A DNA stretch of 23,101 nt from a virus: positions 1-23,101 of IMG/VR virus record IMGVR_UViG_3300044695_002220, one strand, 5' to 3'. The number at the start of each line of letters is the position of its first letter. The stretch's first letter is position 1. Below the pieces are notes generated by a model. The model was given only the letters and a program-made list of their open reading frames with translations, was not told where the DNA came from and made no database searches. The translations under genes and the position numbers were made by a program. This document shows, piece by piece, positions 1 to 5,866 of the stretch.

Positions 1-65
1 CCTTCACGCTTATTGTTAAGCATATCTAAAGCAAACTGGTCTTGCCCTACTTGACTATATTCCAT
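1..65 (-). CDS. FkbM-family methyltransferase, N-terminal fragment (runs off the left edge)
   Basis: An ATG at 65 opens a leftward frame that stays open to the window edge (21 full codons). The peptide starts MEYSQVGQDQFALDMLNNKRE; the SQxGQDxF(x)LxxLxxK opening is typical of FkbM-type SAM-dependent methyltransferases just before their VEIGA SAM-binding strand. The start is fixed by a TGaTATACT extended -10 whose last base is 6 nt upstream, so the mRNA is predicted leaderless. A second member of the family lies at 17887-18474. The fragment is short, so the family call rests on the N-terminal signature only. Confidence 0.6.
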   Translation of the reverse strand, partial: MEYSQVGQDQFALDMLNNKRE

Positions 66-71
66 ATCGCA

Positions 72-80
72 AGTATATCA
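72..80 (-). promoter_or_regulatory. Extended -10 promoter (TGaTATACT), leaderless, for the gene starting at 65
   Basis: TATACT occupies 77-72 on the minus strand with TGA directly upstream, and 6 nt separate it from the ATG at 65. No good -35 is seen. It is divergent from the promoter at 99-107. Confidence 0.6.
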
Positions 81-98
81 TTAACCTGTGGATAACTC

Positions 99-107
99 TG
101 ATATAAT
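99..107 (+). promoter_or_regulatory. Extended -10 promoter (TGaTATAAT), leaderless, for the gene at 114
   Basis: TATAAT at 102-107 is preceded by TGA. Six bases (108-113) separate it from the ATG at 114, placing the expected transcription start on the A of the start codon. Confidence 0.65.
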
Positions 108-113
108 AATCCA

Positions 114-242
114 ATGAACAGGTTAGACTCATCATATACAAAGTTTATGGGCTATAGGGTAGCCTGTACTCAATGCGATCAACTATATATCAAACCTAAT
201 GATGAACCCTTTGTGTGCTTAACCTGTCTATCAGATACCTAG
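114..242 (+). CDS. Small zinc-ribbon-like protein (42 aa)
   Basis: The ORF encodes MNRLDSSYTKFMGYRVACTQ followed by two CxxC pairs (CTQC near residue 18, CLTC near residue 35), the spacing of a minimal zinc ribbon. No specific family is recognised. The start is supported by a TATAAT exactly 6 nt upstream and no Shine-Dalgarno, so translation is probably leaderless. Similar cysteine-pair miniproteins recur at 428, 1019, 1221, 1624, 2718 and 5557. A metal-binding role in nucleic-acid or protein contact is inference; no enzymatic residues are seen. Confidence 0.6.
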   Translation: MNRLDSSYTKFMGYRVACTQCDQLYIKPNDEPFVCLTCLSDT

Positions 243-329
243 TGTATTACTACTAGGGATTACGATGACTTCTTTCTATTCCCCGCATTTTTAGGATAGT
301 AACCAGTGTTGCCCGTGTAGGGCATAGGA

Positions 330-350
330 AGGTTTATAAACCTCTATTTT
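330..350 (+). terminator. Possible weak intrinsic terminator
   Basis: The palindrome AGGTTTATAAACCT can fold as AGGTT/AACCT with a TATA loop and is followed by CTATTTT. The stem is short and the T-tract interrupted, so termination would be weak at best. Confidence 0.3.
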
Positions 351-412
351 GCGCCGAACTTTAAAGCATATAGCAAGTATAATAACTTTAGAATTTTTGT
401 CAAACCAAAATA

Positions 413-421
413 TGCTATAAT
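413..421 (+). promoter_or_regulatory. Extended -10 promoter (TGcTATAAT), leaderless, for the gene at 428
   Basis: TATAAT at 416-421 carries an upstream TGC. ATGs occur at 420, 424 and 428; only the one at 428 keeps the 6-nt spacing seen elsewhere and opens a frame without an early stop. Confidence 0.6.
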
Positions 422-427
422 GAATGA

Positions 428-553
428 ATGAATAGATCTAAATGCTTCTTTTGTGATAAAGATGCAACACATTTTGACATAGTAGTCGATCATGCTGACT
501 ATATAGTTGCTGATGTGTGCTTGGGGCATTTATCTATGGGTCTTGTTTCCTAA
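428..553 (+). CDS. Small Cys/His-rich protein (41 aa)
   Basis: The product starts MNRSKCFFCDKDATHFD, with a CxxC pair, His residues and a later C-x2-H (VCLGH), which could form one zinc site. Opening residues MNRxxC resemble the neighbour at 114. The start is chosen by its 6-nt distance from TATAAT; upstream in-frame ATGs overlap the -10 itself. No family assignment. Confidence 0.55.
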   Translation: MNRSKCFFCDKDATHFDIVVDHADYIVADVCLGHLSMGLVS

Positions 554-556
554 GAC

Positions 557-585
557 TTGACATACCCGCCTAAATACGGTATTCT
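557..585 (+). promoter_or_regulatory. Sigma70-type promoter TTGACA-17-TATTCT, leaderless, for the gene at 592
   Basis: A perfect -35 TTGACA (557-562), a 17-nt spacer and TATTCT (580-585) are followed by 6 nt and the ATG at 592. Confidence 0.7.
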
Positions 586-591
586 TGTAGT

Positions 592-735
592 ATGACCAAT
601 GAAGAGATATCTGAATTATTAAACAAAGAGTCCTATCGTGTCTGGGACACTGCTAAGGTTATTAAGAATCAAGACTACCACGATGGATTAGTTAAGGGAC
701 TTAAGATGGCTGCTCAGTATGTGGCTAAACTATGA
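592..735 (+). CDS. Hypothetical small protein (47 aa)
   Basis: The product is a soluble, mostly helical peptide (MTNEEISELLNKESYRVWDT then KVIKNQDYHDGLVKGLKMAA). No domain is recognised. The start is set by the promoter 6 nt upstream. Its stop overlaps the next start (ATGA at 732-735), so it heads an operon with the genes at 732, 1019 and 1221 through translational coupling. Confidence 0.6.
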   Translation: MTNEEISELLNKESYRVWDTAKVIKNQDYHDGLVKGLKMAAQYVAKL

Positions 736-1022
736 AGAAAGAAATTGACTGGTCTAAAGAACTAAACAATGCCAGAAAGCAACTTAACAGAAACAAAGCA
801 GCAATTGAGGCTACCCCTATGGGCACTCCAGCATCTTGGTCTAGACCAGATTACGATAAGCCTTTAATTGCCCCAGATCCTTCTGCTCCTGAGACAAAAA
901 TTGTTGGTCGCAGACTAAATAAAAAACAACGCAAAGCACATAACAAAGTGTTTGTCCCACAACAAAAAGCAAAGTCTAAACGAGACAGCGAGACTGGTGG
1001 ATTGCCTGTGGCTAAAAAATGA
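732..1022 (+). CDS. Hypothetical basic protein (96 aa)
   Basis: A lysine/arginine-rich protein with a helical N-terminus, a Pro-rich middle and a strongly basic tail (RRLNKKQRKAHNK near residues 60-72, KAKSKR near 79-84). This suits nucleic-acid binding, but no family is recognised. It overlaps the genes on both sides by ATGA, so it is expected to be translated by coupling. Confidence 0.65.
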   Translation: MKKEIDWSKELNNARKQLNRNKAAIEATPMGTPASWSRPDYDKPLIAPDPSAPETKIVGRRLNKKQRKAHNKVFVPQQKAKSKRDSETGGLPVAKK

Positions 1023-1231
1023 TTACGAACATGGAAATACCTGATCCATTTACTGAATTTCGCATAGCCAAATATTCTAAACAAAAATATGGTGCCAGAT
1101 ATGATTTCTTCTCTGGTGAATGGGATATTAACTGTGGTGCTTGTGGAGAACTTATTAATGCTAATACCCGCAAACTTTTAATGAAGATTCGCCTGTATCA
1201 TACAAGAAATGAGTGCTTAGGTGGCTATTAA
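1019..1231 (+). CDS. Zinc-knuckle-like hypothetical protein (70 aa)
   Basis: The middle carries NCGACGELIN (CxxC) and the C-terminal third carries H-x4-C (YHTRNEC), a plausible CCHC zinc site. It is coupled to the preceding gene by ATGA. Function unknown. Confidence 0.6.
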   Translation: MITNMEIPDPFTEFRIAKYSKQKYGARYDFFSGEWDINCGACGELINANTRKLLMKIRLYHTRNECLGGY

Positions 1232-1325
1232 AAAATGTGATCATACTTGGTATATGCGTGAAGAAGGTATACAGTGTACCAAGTGTTTAGTTATTTGGGA
1301 TAAGAGTATGGATGTAAAAGATTAA
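1221..1325 (+). CDS. Zinc-finger-like miniprotein, GTG start (34 aa)
   Basis: A GTG at 1221, inside the end of the previous gene, opens a frame reading MAIKKCDHTWYMREEGIQCT then KC. The CDHxW...CxxC pattern is a recurrent zinc site in small phage proteins. Its stop overlaps the converging gene ending at 1322 by 4 nt. The GTG start lacks a strong ribosome site and is assigned from overlap and the Cys pattern. Confidence 0.5.
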   Translation: MAIKKCDHTWYMREEGIQCTKCLVIWDKSMDVKD

Positions 1326-1567
1326 GCAATACTGCCAGTACCAGTTACTGATCCAGTTCCAGTCACTGACTTAACGCCATATGGTGCCCAGTTATCGTTA
1401 CTTCCTCCACCTACTGCAGGAGGATATCCTGGATTATTAGGGTTGCTAATTCGAATGAAGTATGCTCCGTCAATACCGTATGGGTCTCCATCAGTAATAA
1501 CTGTGTCTCCAATGGCATAAAGTGCTCCATTGTCGTATAGTCCTTGATAATTTGGTGGTGTTGGCAT
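1322..1567 (-). CDS. Carbohydrate-binding-like small protein (81 aa)
   Basis: The sequence Y-x-G-x-Y...LYAIGDTVITDGDPYG...YFIRI...NDNWAPYG resembles the short aromatic chitin/cellulose-binding modules (ChtBD3/CBM5-12 type), in which a YxxGDxV strand precedes a second aromatic strand and a final W. The tail is a Ser/Thr/Gly repeat (VTGTGS twice). It is the only leftward gene in the rightward arm, transcribed from its own leaderless promoter. A role in host-surface or virion decoration is inference; the module call is by eye. Confidence 0.6.
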   Translation of the reverse strand: MPTPPNYQGLYDNGALYAIGDTVITDGDPYGIDGAYFIRISNPNNPGYPPAVGGGSNDNWAPYGVKSVTGTGSVTGTGSIA

Positions 1568-1573
1568 GAGATA

Positions 1574-1582
1574 ATTATATCA
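1574..1582 (-). promoter_or_regulatory. Extended -10 promoter (TGaTATAAT), leaderless, for the gene starting at 1567
   Basis: On the minus strand TATAAT spans 1579-1574, preceded by TGA, with 6 nt to the ATG at 1567. It is divergent from the promoter at 1589-1617. Confidence 0.65.
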
Positions 1583-1588
1583 TCTTTT

Positions 1589-1617
1589 TTGACATTCAGG
1601 TCTGAGAGGTGTATACT
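1589..1617 (+). promoter_or_regulatory. Promoter TTGACA-17-TATACT, leaderless, for the gene at 1624
   Basis: TTGACA (1589-1594), a 17-nt spacer and TATACT (1612-1617), then 6 nt to the ATG at 1624. This is one of the cleanest examples of the window's promoter type. Confidence 0.75.
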
Positions 1618-1623
1618 TAGTAT

Positions 1624-1743
1624 ATGAAAAAGAAAAATGAGTGTGAAAAATGTGGCATATCCAACAAGGATCCTCTATTTTGGAACACTCATCAAACCAT
1701 GAGCGATGGACATATTTGGTGTACGAATGCCAAAAGAACCTAA
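1624..1743 (+). CDS. Zinc-knuckle miniprotein (39 aa)
   Basis: The product begins MKKKNECEKCGISNKDPLFW and continues with H and a single C (IWC), giving CxxC-H-C ligands. It is short and basic at both ends. The start is fixed by the promoter 6 nt upstream. It overlaps the start of the next small ORF at 1727. Confidence 0.6.
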   Translation: MKKKNECEKCGISNKDPLFWNTHQTMSDGHIWCTNAKRT

Positions 1744-1846
1744 GATAGCCCAGATGGATTGGCGTAGCCTTGGCTATTGGCCAGTATGGAAAGATGGAAG
1801 AATTGTATGGGAGAAAGAAGAAGTTGTTGAAAAGAAAAATAAATAA
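1727..1846 (+). CDS. Hypothetical Trp-rich miniprotein (39 aa)
   Basis: An ATG at 1727 inside the previous gene opens MPKEPKIAQMDWRSLGYWPV followed by WKDGRIVWEKEE and a Lys-rich tail. Four tryptophans in 39 residues and a tight overlap with both neighbours favour a real gene, but no family is recognised. If real, it moves the start of the sulfotransferase-like gene downstream, because the upstream part of that frame lies inside it. Confidence 0.45.
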   Translation: MPKEPKIAQMDWRSLGYWPVWKDGRIVWEKEEVVEKKNK

Positions 1847-2417
1847 AGTTGTTTTTAATTCTTTCCCTAGATCTGGAAATGTGTATCAGGCTGGGGTTTC
1901 TCACAATTTTTTTAATATAGATATTTCTACTGCACACATGCCAGAAATTTTTAGCGTAAAAGAAATAGGCAATGTTACAATTTTCCGCAAACCAGATGAA
2001 GCAATTTCGTCTTTGATAATGAAGCAATCAAGGCCAGAATCAAATATGAACAAAGAGGAGATAGAGCAAAACGTCCTAAAACATTTATCCCTATACAAAG
2101 AGTATATAGACTATGCTAGAACAAATAGCAATATCATCTACATAGGCAGATTTGAAAGTTTAATTAATGATACAGTAAAACACTTTGAAGATATTTCAAA
2201 TTACTTTAACATAGATATGTCTCTTAACTATAAAGATAATTTTTTAAATGCAAAACTTTCTGGAAGGCTATGGGATGATAGATATGATGGTCATATGCCA
2301 AGGCCAAAAGATTCTGTAAGACTTAATATAGAAGAACAAGTTAGCAGTATGTCATCAATTAAAGATTTAAATCAAGATTACGAAGAGTTTTTGTATCAGT
2401 ATTCGACAACTGTTTAA
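1824..2417 (+). CDS. Sulfotransferase-like protein
   Basis: The N-terminus contains NKVVFNSFPRSGNVY, the 5'-phosphosulfate-binding loop of PAPS-dependent sulfotransferases (strand followed by SFPRSGNxx). Further on, VTIFRKPDEAISSL matches the 3'-phosphate-binding R-x6-S segment. These predict transfer of sulfate from PAPS to an unknown acceptor. The frame is open from 1749, with TTG at 1770 and ATG at 1794 as alternatives. I prefer the TTG at 1824 because GGGAGAAAG precedes it and the fold's first strand starts right after. The C-terminal half is divergent. A second sulfotransferase (12794-13603) and an APS-kinase fusion (15668-16426) sit in the same window. Confidence 0.7.
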   Translation: MLKRKINKVVFNSFPRSGNVYQAGVSHNFFNIDISTAHMPEIFSVKEIGNVTIFRKPDEAISSLIMKQSRPESNMNKEEIEQNVLKHLSLYKEYIDYARTNSNIIYIGRFESLINDTVKHFEDISNYFNIDMSLNYKDNFLNAKLSGRLWDDRYDGHMPRPKDSVRLNIEEQVSSMSSIKDLNQDYEEFLYQYSTTV

Positions 2418-2428
2418 GGGGTATATAA

Positions 2429-2725
2429 ATGAAACACACGACTAAGATAGAAAAGACCAGGATATGGCCACTGAGGGTCATTGGTAATTTCTGTGGTGGC
2501 TTTGCTGGCAACCATCTTTTTAAGGCTATGCTTTTAGATGAAGATGGTGATAATGGTTGGCGCTATAAATACCACGGAAAAATGTGGGTAATTTTAAATA
2601 AACCCTATAGGTGGTGGGGAACATATTACGAACTTGATATTAAAGGACTCAAAGATGATCTAGACGGTGCTGGATGGGATGATTATGATGAGTTTGGTAA
2701 AGCCTATTGGGATAAAGATGAGTAG
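2429..2725 (+). CDS. Hypothetical protein rich in Trp, Tyr and Asp (98 aa)
   Basis: The protein has a basic N-terminus (MKHTTKIEKTRIW), an aromatic core (YRWWGTYYELDI) and a very acidic C-terminus (DDYDEFGKAYWDKDE). No family is recognised. AAGGGG lies 7 nt upstream of the ATG, a conventional Shine-Dalgarno, so unlike its neighbours it is translated from within a longer message, probably that of the sulfotransferase-like gene 11 nt upstream. Confidence 0.65.
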   Translation: MKHTTKIEKTRIWPLRVIGNFCGGFAGNHLFKAMLLDEDGDNGWRYKYHGKMWVILNKPYRWWGTYYELDIKGLKDDLDGAGWDDYDEFGKAYWDKDE

Positions 2726-2825
2726 GATACTTATCTGTCCCGTTTGTAAAAAAGAATGGGATTTGCGCTGGGGAATTATGGCCAATGAGTCTATGGCTAG
2801 ACATATGAAAGACTGTCGTAAATAA
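2718..2825 (+). CDS. C2HC zinc-finger-like miniprotein (35 aa)
   Basis: It reads MSRILICPVCKKEWDLRWG then IMANESMARHMKDCRK: CPxC followed by H-x3-C is a classical CCHC finger arrangement. It starts inside the end of the preceding gene. No further family call. Confidence 0.6.
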   Translation: MSRILICPVCKKEWDLRWGIMANESMARHMKDCRK

Positions 2826-2830
2826 AGTTA

Positions 2831-2839
2831 TGGTATCAT
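2831..2839 (+). promoter_or_regulatory. Extended -10 promoter (TGgTATCAT), leaderless, for the gene at 2846
   Basis: TATCAT at 2834-2839 with TGG upstream and 6 nt to the ATG at 2846. Confidence 0.55.
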
Positions 2840-2845
2840 AGGGCT

Positions 2846-3529
2846 ATGGAAAAAATTTACTTAGATGAAGACAAGCAAGTATGGGTTATAGAAGACTTCC
2901 TAACAAAAGAAGAGTTAGACTGGTTTAAGACCCAAACTGATGATGAATTAGGCTGGTATCCAACAATGAGATCACCATACAAAAACATACTTAACAAGTT
3001 TTTAAATGTTGTGCCAAGATACGATGAAGAAGGAAACATTGAGTTTCCTAATGAAACATCAGAAAATATAGACCTTCCAGTGTTTACTAAGTCTGGTGGA
3101 GTATGGGAAAGACTTGAATCAGTTCTTCCAGCAGGATACCGCAGACACGCAACACTTCAAACATTTAAGTATATGACTGATGAAGAAATTAAAGCAAATG
3201 TAAACCCAAATGTTCTAACTGAGTATGGAGTAAATACAGAAGATATTGACTTTGCAATGTATTGGCATCAAGATCCAGGGCTAGAAGAAAACATTCTTTG
3301 CTCTTTTAGTCTTTATTTAAACGATGATTTTGAAGGTGGAGAATTAGAGTTTGGCAATGTCCCAATCAAAATGAAGCCAAAGGCTGGGACCCTTGCTGTA
3401 ATTCCTGGTGGAGATAAGTATAAGCACAGAGTAAATAAAGTTCTTGGCCCTAATTCAAGGCATACCTTGTACGGCAACTCTTATGTAAACCCAGATATTG
3501 TAGTAGCAAGCACAAAAGACGACTGTTAA
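2846..3529 (+). CDS. 2-oxoglutarate/Fe(II)-dependent oxygenase (prolyl-hydroxylase-like)
   Basis: The C-terminal half carries the double-stranded beta-helix signature: H141-Q-D143 (WHQDPG), the strand pair SFSLYLNDDFEGGELEFG, then H194 (KHRV) and R205 (SRHTLYG), matching the HxD...H iron ligands and the 2-oxoglutarate-binding Arg. Phage homologues are usually annotated as prolyl 4-hydroxylase or PKHD-type oxygenases. The substrate is unknown. Length (227 aa) is normal for the family. The ATG is 6 nt from a TATCAT -10, so the message should be leaderless. Confidence 0.85.
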   Translation: MEKIYLDEDKQVWVIEDFLTKEELDWFKTQTDDELGWYPTMRSPYKNILNKFLNVVPRYDEEGNIEFPNETSENIDLPVFTKSGGVWERLESVLPAGYRRHATLQTFKYMTDEEIKANVNPNVLTEYGVNTEDIDFAMYWHQDPGLEENILCSFSLYLNDDFEGGELEFGNVPIKMKPKAGTLAVIPGGDKYKHRVNKVLGPNSRHTLYGNSYVNPDIVVASTKDDC

Positions 3530-3534
3530 AAGAG

Positions 3535-3543
3535 TGTTATAAT
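3535..3543 (+). promoter_or_regulatory. Extended -10 promoter (TGtTATAAT), leaderless, for the gene at 3550
   Basis: TATAAT at 3538-3543 preceded by TGT, 6 nt before the ATG at 3550. No convincing -35. Confidence 0.65.
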
Positions 3544-3549
3544 AAACCT

Positions 3550-4338
3550 ATGAAATCTATATATGACATCCAATTGGACTCTGCCGAAGGCACTCCAAAC
3601 TTCCTAGAACAATTCAAGGGCAAGGTAGTATTGCTCATCAACACAACTGTGGGTTGTGGTAACGCTGGTCAAATGGAATCCATTGAGTGGATCCAAGAAG
3701 ACCTTGCTGGTGATGACTTCACTGTTGTAGCAATTCCTACTAACGACTTTTGTGGCCCAAGCATTACAAAGGGTAAGTGGTCAAAAGGTATTGAAAAAGG
3801 TTTAGATTCTAAGGCTTATGGAGAAGATGTTTATGGTGTTACATTCCCATTCTCAGAAATGATTACATCTAATCCCGCAGAAATTCCATTAGAGGCACCT
3901 TGGCTTGGAAAAGGTCCAGGACTTAACGGAAATGGTCAGCCATTTGGAGAAAGACACGAACTTTATTTAGAAATTTCTAAGCAAATTGGATTACTTGCTG
4001 AAGACAAGGTTGCAAATGGCATAGTTGAAAAAACAGATTACGAATCAAGATACCTAAACCAGCATGATGGTGGTCATATGATGAACGCTAACTTTGAAAA
4101 GTATCTTATTGACAAGGATGGATATGTAGTTAAGCACTATCCTGCTACAACCTTGAACTGGGATGTAGAGCGTACTCTTAAAGAAGACCTTGCAGAACAA
4201 GGAATCTTTGCTCAAATGGGTCCTGATAGATCTGAGTACATATTTAACGAAGAGAATTCTGTTATTCGTGACCATATCGAAAGACTTATGGCTGGCGAAA
4301 GATCTCGCATTAACCCTAACCTAGTTCTATCTAACTAA
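3550..4338 (+). CDS. Divergent glutathione-peroxidase-like protein with insertion (262 aa)
   Basis: The thioredoxin fold of glutathione peroxidases is visible: NTTVGCGNAGQ with Cys36 at the peroxidatic position, AIPTNDFCG (61-69) in place of the usual FPCNQFG, VYGVTFPFSE, and NANFEKYLID (179-188) in place of WNFEKFLV. The catalytic Gln is Asp66 and the catalytic Trp is Ala180, so the Cys-Gln-Trp-Asn tetrad is not intact. An insertion of about 70 residues (around 105-175) and a C-terminal extension make it about 100 residues longer than normal. It directly precedes a canonical homologue (17-nt gap). Peroxidase activity is doubtful; a structural, redox-sensing or altered-substrate role is possible. 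Confidence 0.75.
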   Translation: MKSIYDIQLDSAEGTPNFLEQFKGKVVLLINTTVGCGNAGQMESIEWIQEDLAGDDFTVVAIPTNDFCGPSITKGKWSKGIEKGLDSKAYGEDVYGVTFPFSEMITSNPAEIPLEAPWLGKGPGLNGNGQPFGERHELYLEISKQIGLLAEDKVANGIVEKTDYESRYLNQHDGGHMMNANFEKYLIDKDGYVVKHYPATTLNWDVERTLKEDLAEQGIFAQMGPDRSEYIFNEENSVIRDHIERLMAGERSRINPNLVLSN

Positions 4339-4354
4339 AAGAAAGCAGACGCAT

Positions 4355-4783
4355 ATGAACATATATGATTTGTCGTTTACTGACAACTCTGGAAACAATG
4401 TAGAACTATCTAGTTTTGCAGGAAAAAATATATTAATAGTAAATACCGCAAGTCAGTGTGGATACACAAAGCAGTATGAAGACTTACAGAAGATTCAAAG
4501 AGATAGCGTTGTAGTTATTGGATTCCCATGTAATCAGTTTGGCAATCAAGAACCAGGAACAACAGAAGAGATTAAAGCCTTCTGCACAAACGTATATGGA
4601 ATAACTTTTCCTATCTCTGAAAAAGTAGAAGTTAATGGCCCAAATGCTCATCCAATCTATAAGCATTTAAAGGAAAGCGCTGGTGTTACAAATATTGGAT
4701 GGAACTTTGAAAAATTTTTAGTGTCTTCTGATGGATTAATTACTCACTATCCTAGTTCACATCAAGTGTCAGATATTATTTGA
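4355..4783 (+). CDS. Glutathione/thioredoxin peroxidase (GPx family)
   Basis: All family hallmarks are present: NTASQCGYT with peroxidatic Cys35, FPCNQFGNQEPG with Gln61, and GWNFEKFLV with Trp116-Asn117. Cys77 (AFCTNVYG) sits where thioredoxin-dependent family members have the resolving cysteine, so thioredoxin rather than glutathione is the likelier reductant; a small phage thioredoxin is encoded at 6327-6578. At 142 aa it is slightly short at the C-terminus. It is co-transcribed with the divergent homologue upstream. Its TGA lies inside the TTGACA of the next promoter. Confidence 0.9.
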   Translation: MNIYDLSFTDNSGNNVELSSFAGKNILIVNTASQCGYTKQYEDLQKIQRDSVVVIGFPCNQFGNQEPGTTEEIKAFCTNVYGITFPISEKVEVNGPNAHPIYKHLKESAGVTNIGWNFEKFLVSSDGLITHYPSSHQVSDII

Positions 4784-4808
4784 CAACGGCACTTCTTTAG
4801 GGTATACT
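4780..4808 (+). promoter_or_regulatory. Promoter TTGACA-17-TATACT, leaderless, for the gene at 4815
   Basis: TTGACA (4780-4785), 17-nt spacer, TATACT (4803-4808), then 6 nt to the ATG at 4815. The TGA stop of the peroxidase gene is bases 2-4 of the -35. Confidence 0.75.
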
Positions 4809-4814
4809 TGAATT

Positions 4815-4988
4815 ATGAGTATAGATGAAATGGCATTAAGAGAAGAAATTGCAAGGGAGATCGAAGCCCTGCCTGTTGAATCATCAGTAACAAATGCACT
4901 AGGTATGCGTATGGCTGCTGCACACATAGCAAGAGGTAAAGGCAATTATATTACTAGTCTTTTTGAAAGGCAGGTAGATTTCGAATGA
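4815..4988 (+). CDS. Hypothetical helical protein (57 aa)
   Basis: Starts MSIDEMALREEIAREIEALP and contains an Ala-rich amphipathic stretch (GMRMAAAHIARGKG). No family is recognised. The start is set by the promoter 6 nt upstream; its stop overlaps the start of the next gene (ATGA at 4985). Confidence 0.6.
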   Translation: MSIDEMALREEIAREIEALPVESSVTNALGMRMAAAHIARGKGNYITSLFERQVDFE

Positions 4989-5074
4989 TACACGCACTAT
5001 TTTTAATTCCAGCATTTGTCTTGGGATACATAGCATCTTATATTGTAATGACTTATCGTGTTAGTCAAGACTAG
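4985..5074 (+). CDS. Single-span membrane miniprotein (29 aa)
   Basis: The product MIHALFLIPAFVLGYIASYI then VMTYRVSQD is almost entirely one transmembrane helix. It is coupled to the gene before by ATGA and overlaps the start region of the phosphatase gene. Function unknown. Confidence 0.5.
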   Translation: MIHALFLIPAFVLGYIASYIVMTYRVSQD

Positions 5075-5525
5075 CCCTAGGCAGTTGGCGTACATCTTTG
5101 ACGTAGATGGAACTCTAGCCAATGTAGATCCTTACCTTCACTATGTTCGTGGCCCTAATAGGGACTATGAGGCTTTTCATGAGGCTTCTGTGGATGCCCT
5201 GCCAAATTTTGAAGTTATCCAGATGCTTAATGAGGCATTTTTTGATCAAATGCATATAATTATTGTTACGTCAAGGAAAGAGACTTGGCGTGGACTAACC
5301 TCTTATTGGCTTGCTAAAAATGACATTGGGCATCACGCATTGTATATGCGTAGCGATGATGATAATAGGCCAGACTATGAAGTTAAGAAAGACATCTTAC
5401 TTAAGATTAAGAAACATTGGAATGTTGTTCACGCAATAGACGACAATCCCAATGTTATCAGGTTATGGGAAGATCACGGCATTCCTACTACCAAGATTGG
5501 CAACTGGGATGGAGACAAGTCTTGA
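5058..5525 (+). CDS. HAD-family phosphatase (polynucleotide 3'-phosphatase-like)
   Basis: FDVDGTLANV is the DxDxT nucleophile motif of HAD hydrolases; VTSRKE supplies the second motif, the Lys of motif III is probably in YEVKKDIL, and IDDNPNVI is the acidic motif IV. The length and layout match the C-terminal phosphatase half of T4-type polynucleotide kinase/phosphatases, here without the kinase domain. It may trim 3' ends of RNA or DNA. The frame opens with GTG at 5058; a TTG at 5085 just after the previous stop would also give a complete HAD core. Confidence 0.8.
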   Translation: MLVKTSPRQLAYIFDVDGTLANVDPYLHYVRGPNRDYEAFHEASVDALPNFEVIQMLNEAFFDQMHIIIVTSRKETWRGLTSYWLAKNDIGHHALYMRSDDDNRPDYEVKKDILLKIKKHWNVVHAIDDNPNVIRLWEDHGIPTTKIGNWDGDKS

Positions 5526-5550
5526 CTTACAGCGAAGATAATGGTATGAT
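5522..5550 (+). promoter_or_regulatory. Promoter TTGACT-17-TATGAT, leaderless, for the gene at 5557
   Basis: TTGACT (5522-5527), 17-nt spacer, TGgTATGAT (-10 at 5545-5550), then 6 nt to the ATG at 5557. The upstream TGA stop (5523-5525) is embedded in the -35. Confidence 0.7.
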
Positions 5551-5556
5551 TAGTCT

Positions 5557-5694
5557 ATGAGCAATCGAATTAAGAAAATCTATAAGTGTAGTGAGTGTGA
5601 AACTATGATCACCATCATAACTAAGGTTCACGAACTTCCAGAATCAATTATCTGTCCTTGTGACAATGTAGCAGAAAACCAGGGGTCAAAATGA
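5557..5694 (+). CDS. Zinc-ribbon miniprotein (45 aa)
   Basis: MSNRIKKIYKCSECETMITI, then a C-P-C pair near residue 33, gives CxxC...CxC, a short zinc ribbon. The start is fixed by the promoter 6 nt upstream. The stop overlaps the ATG of the next gene (5691). Confidence 0.6.
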   Translation: MSNRIKKIYKCSECETMITIITKVHELPESIICPCDNVAENQGSK

Positions 5695-5852
5695 AAAAGT
5701 CTAACAACAAAGTATCTCAGCATAAGATTAAAAGAGCAGCAAAGAATAAGAAAAGAATACAGGCCAAGCCTTATCTTTCAAGGTTTGAACGTAAGCAAAA
5801 GTTTATAAGAGAGCAGATTGTTCTTGGTGCTTTAAAGTCAGTGCCTAACTAA
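5691..5852 (+). CDS. Hypothetical highly basic protein (53 aa)
   Basis: A Lys/Arg-rich peptide starting MKKSNNKVSQHKIKRAAKNK, with a C-terminal amphipathic helix. It suggests nucleic-acid or ribosome contact, but no family is recognised. Coupled to the zinc ribbon upstream by ATGA. Confidence 0.55.
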   Translation: MKKSNNKVSQHKIKRAAKNKKRIQAKPYLSRFERKQKFIREQIVLGALKSVPN

Positions 5853-5866
5853 ACCTGGAGTCATAA

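Larger units (their letters stand above)
243..427. other. Non-coding gap with two hairpins
   Basis: No ORF longer than about 10 codons fits here on the plus strand. It holds a hairpin TGCCC-gtgta-GGGCA at 310-324 and a 14-bp palindrome AGGTTTATAAACCT at 330-343 followed by CTATTTT, which may end transcription of the gene at 114-242. Nothing else is seen. Confidence 0.4.

Noticed and set aside
378-383. TATAAT at 378-383 as a further promoter
   Set aside because: No -35, no TGn, and no ATG or RNA-like structure at the expected start; the better -10 for the next gene is at 416-421.
344-529. Leftward ORF of 61 codons
   Set aside because: It is antisense to the 41-aa CxxC gene that has a well-placed promoter; no promoter or ribosome site of its own.
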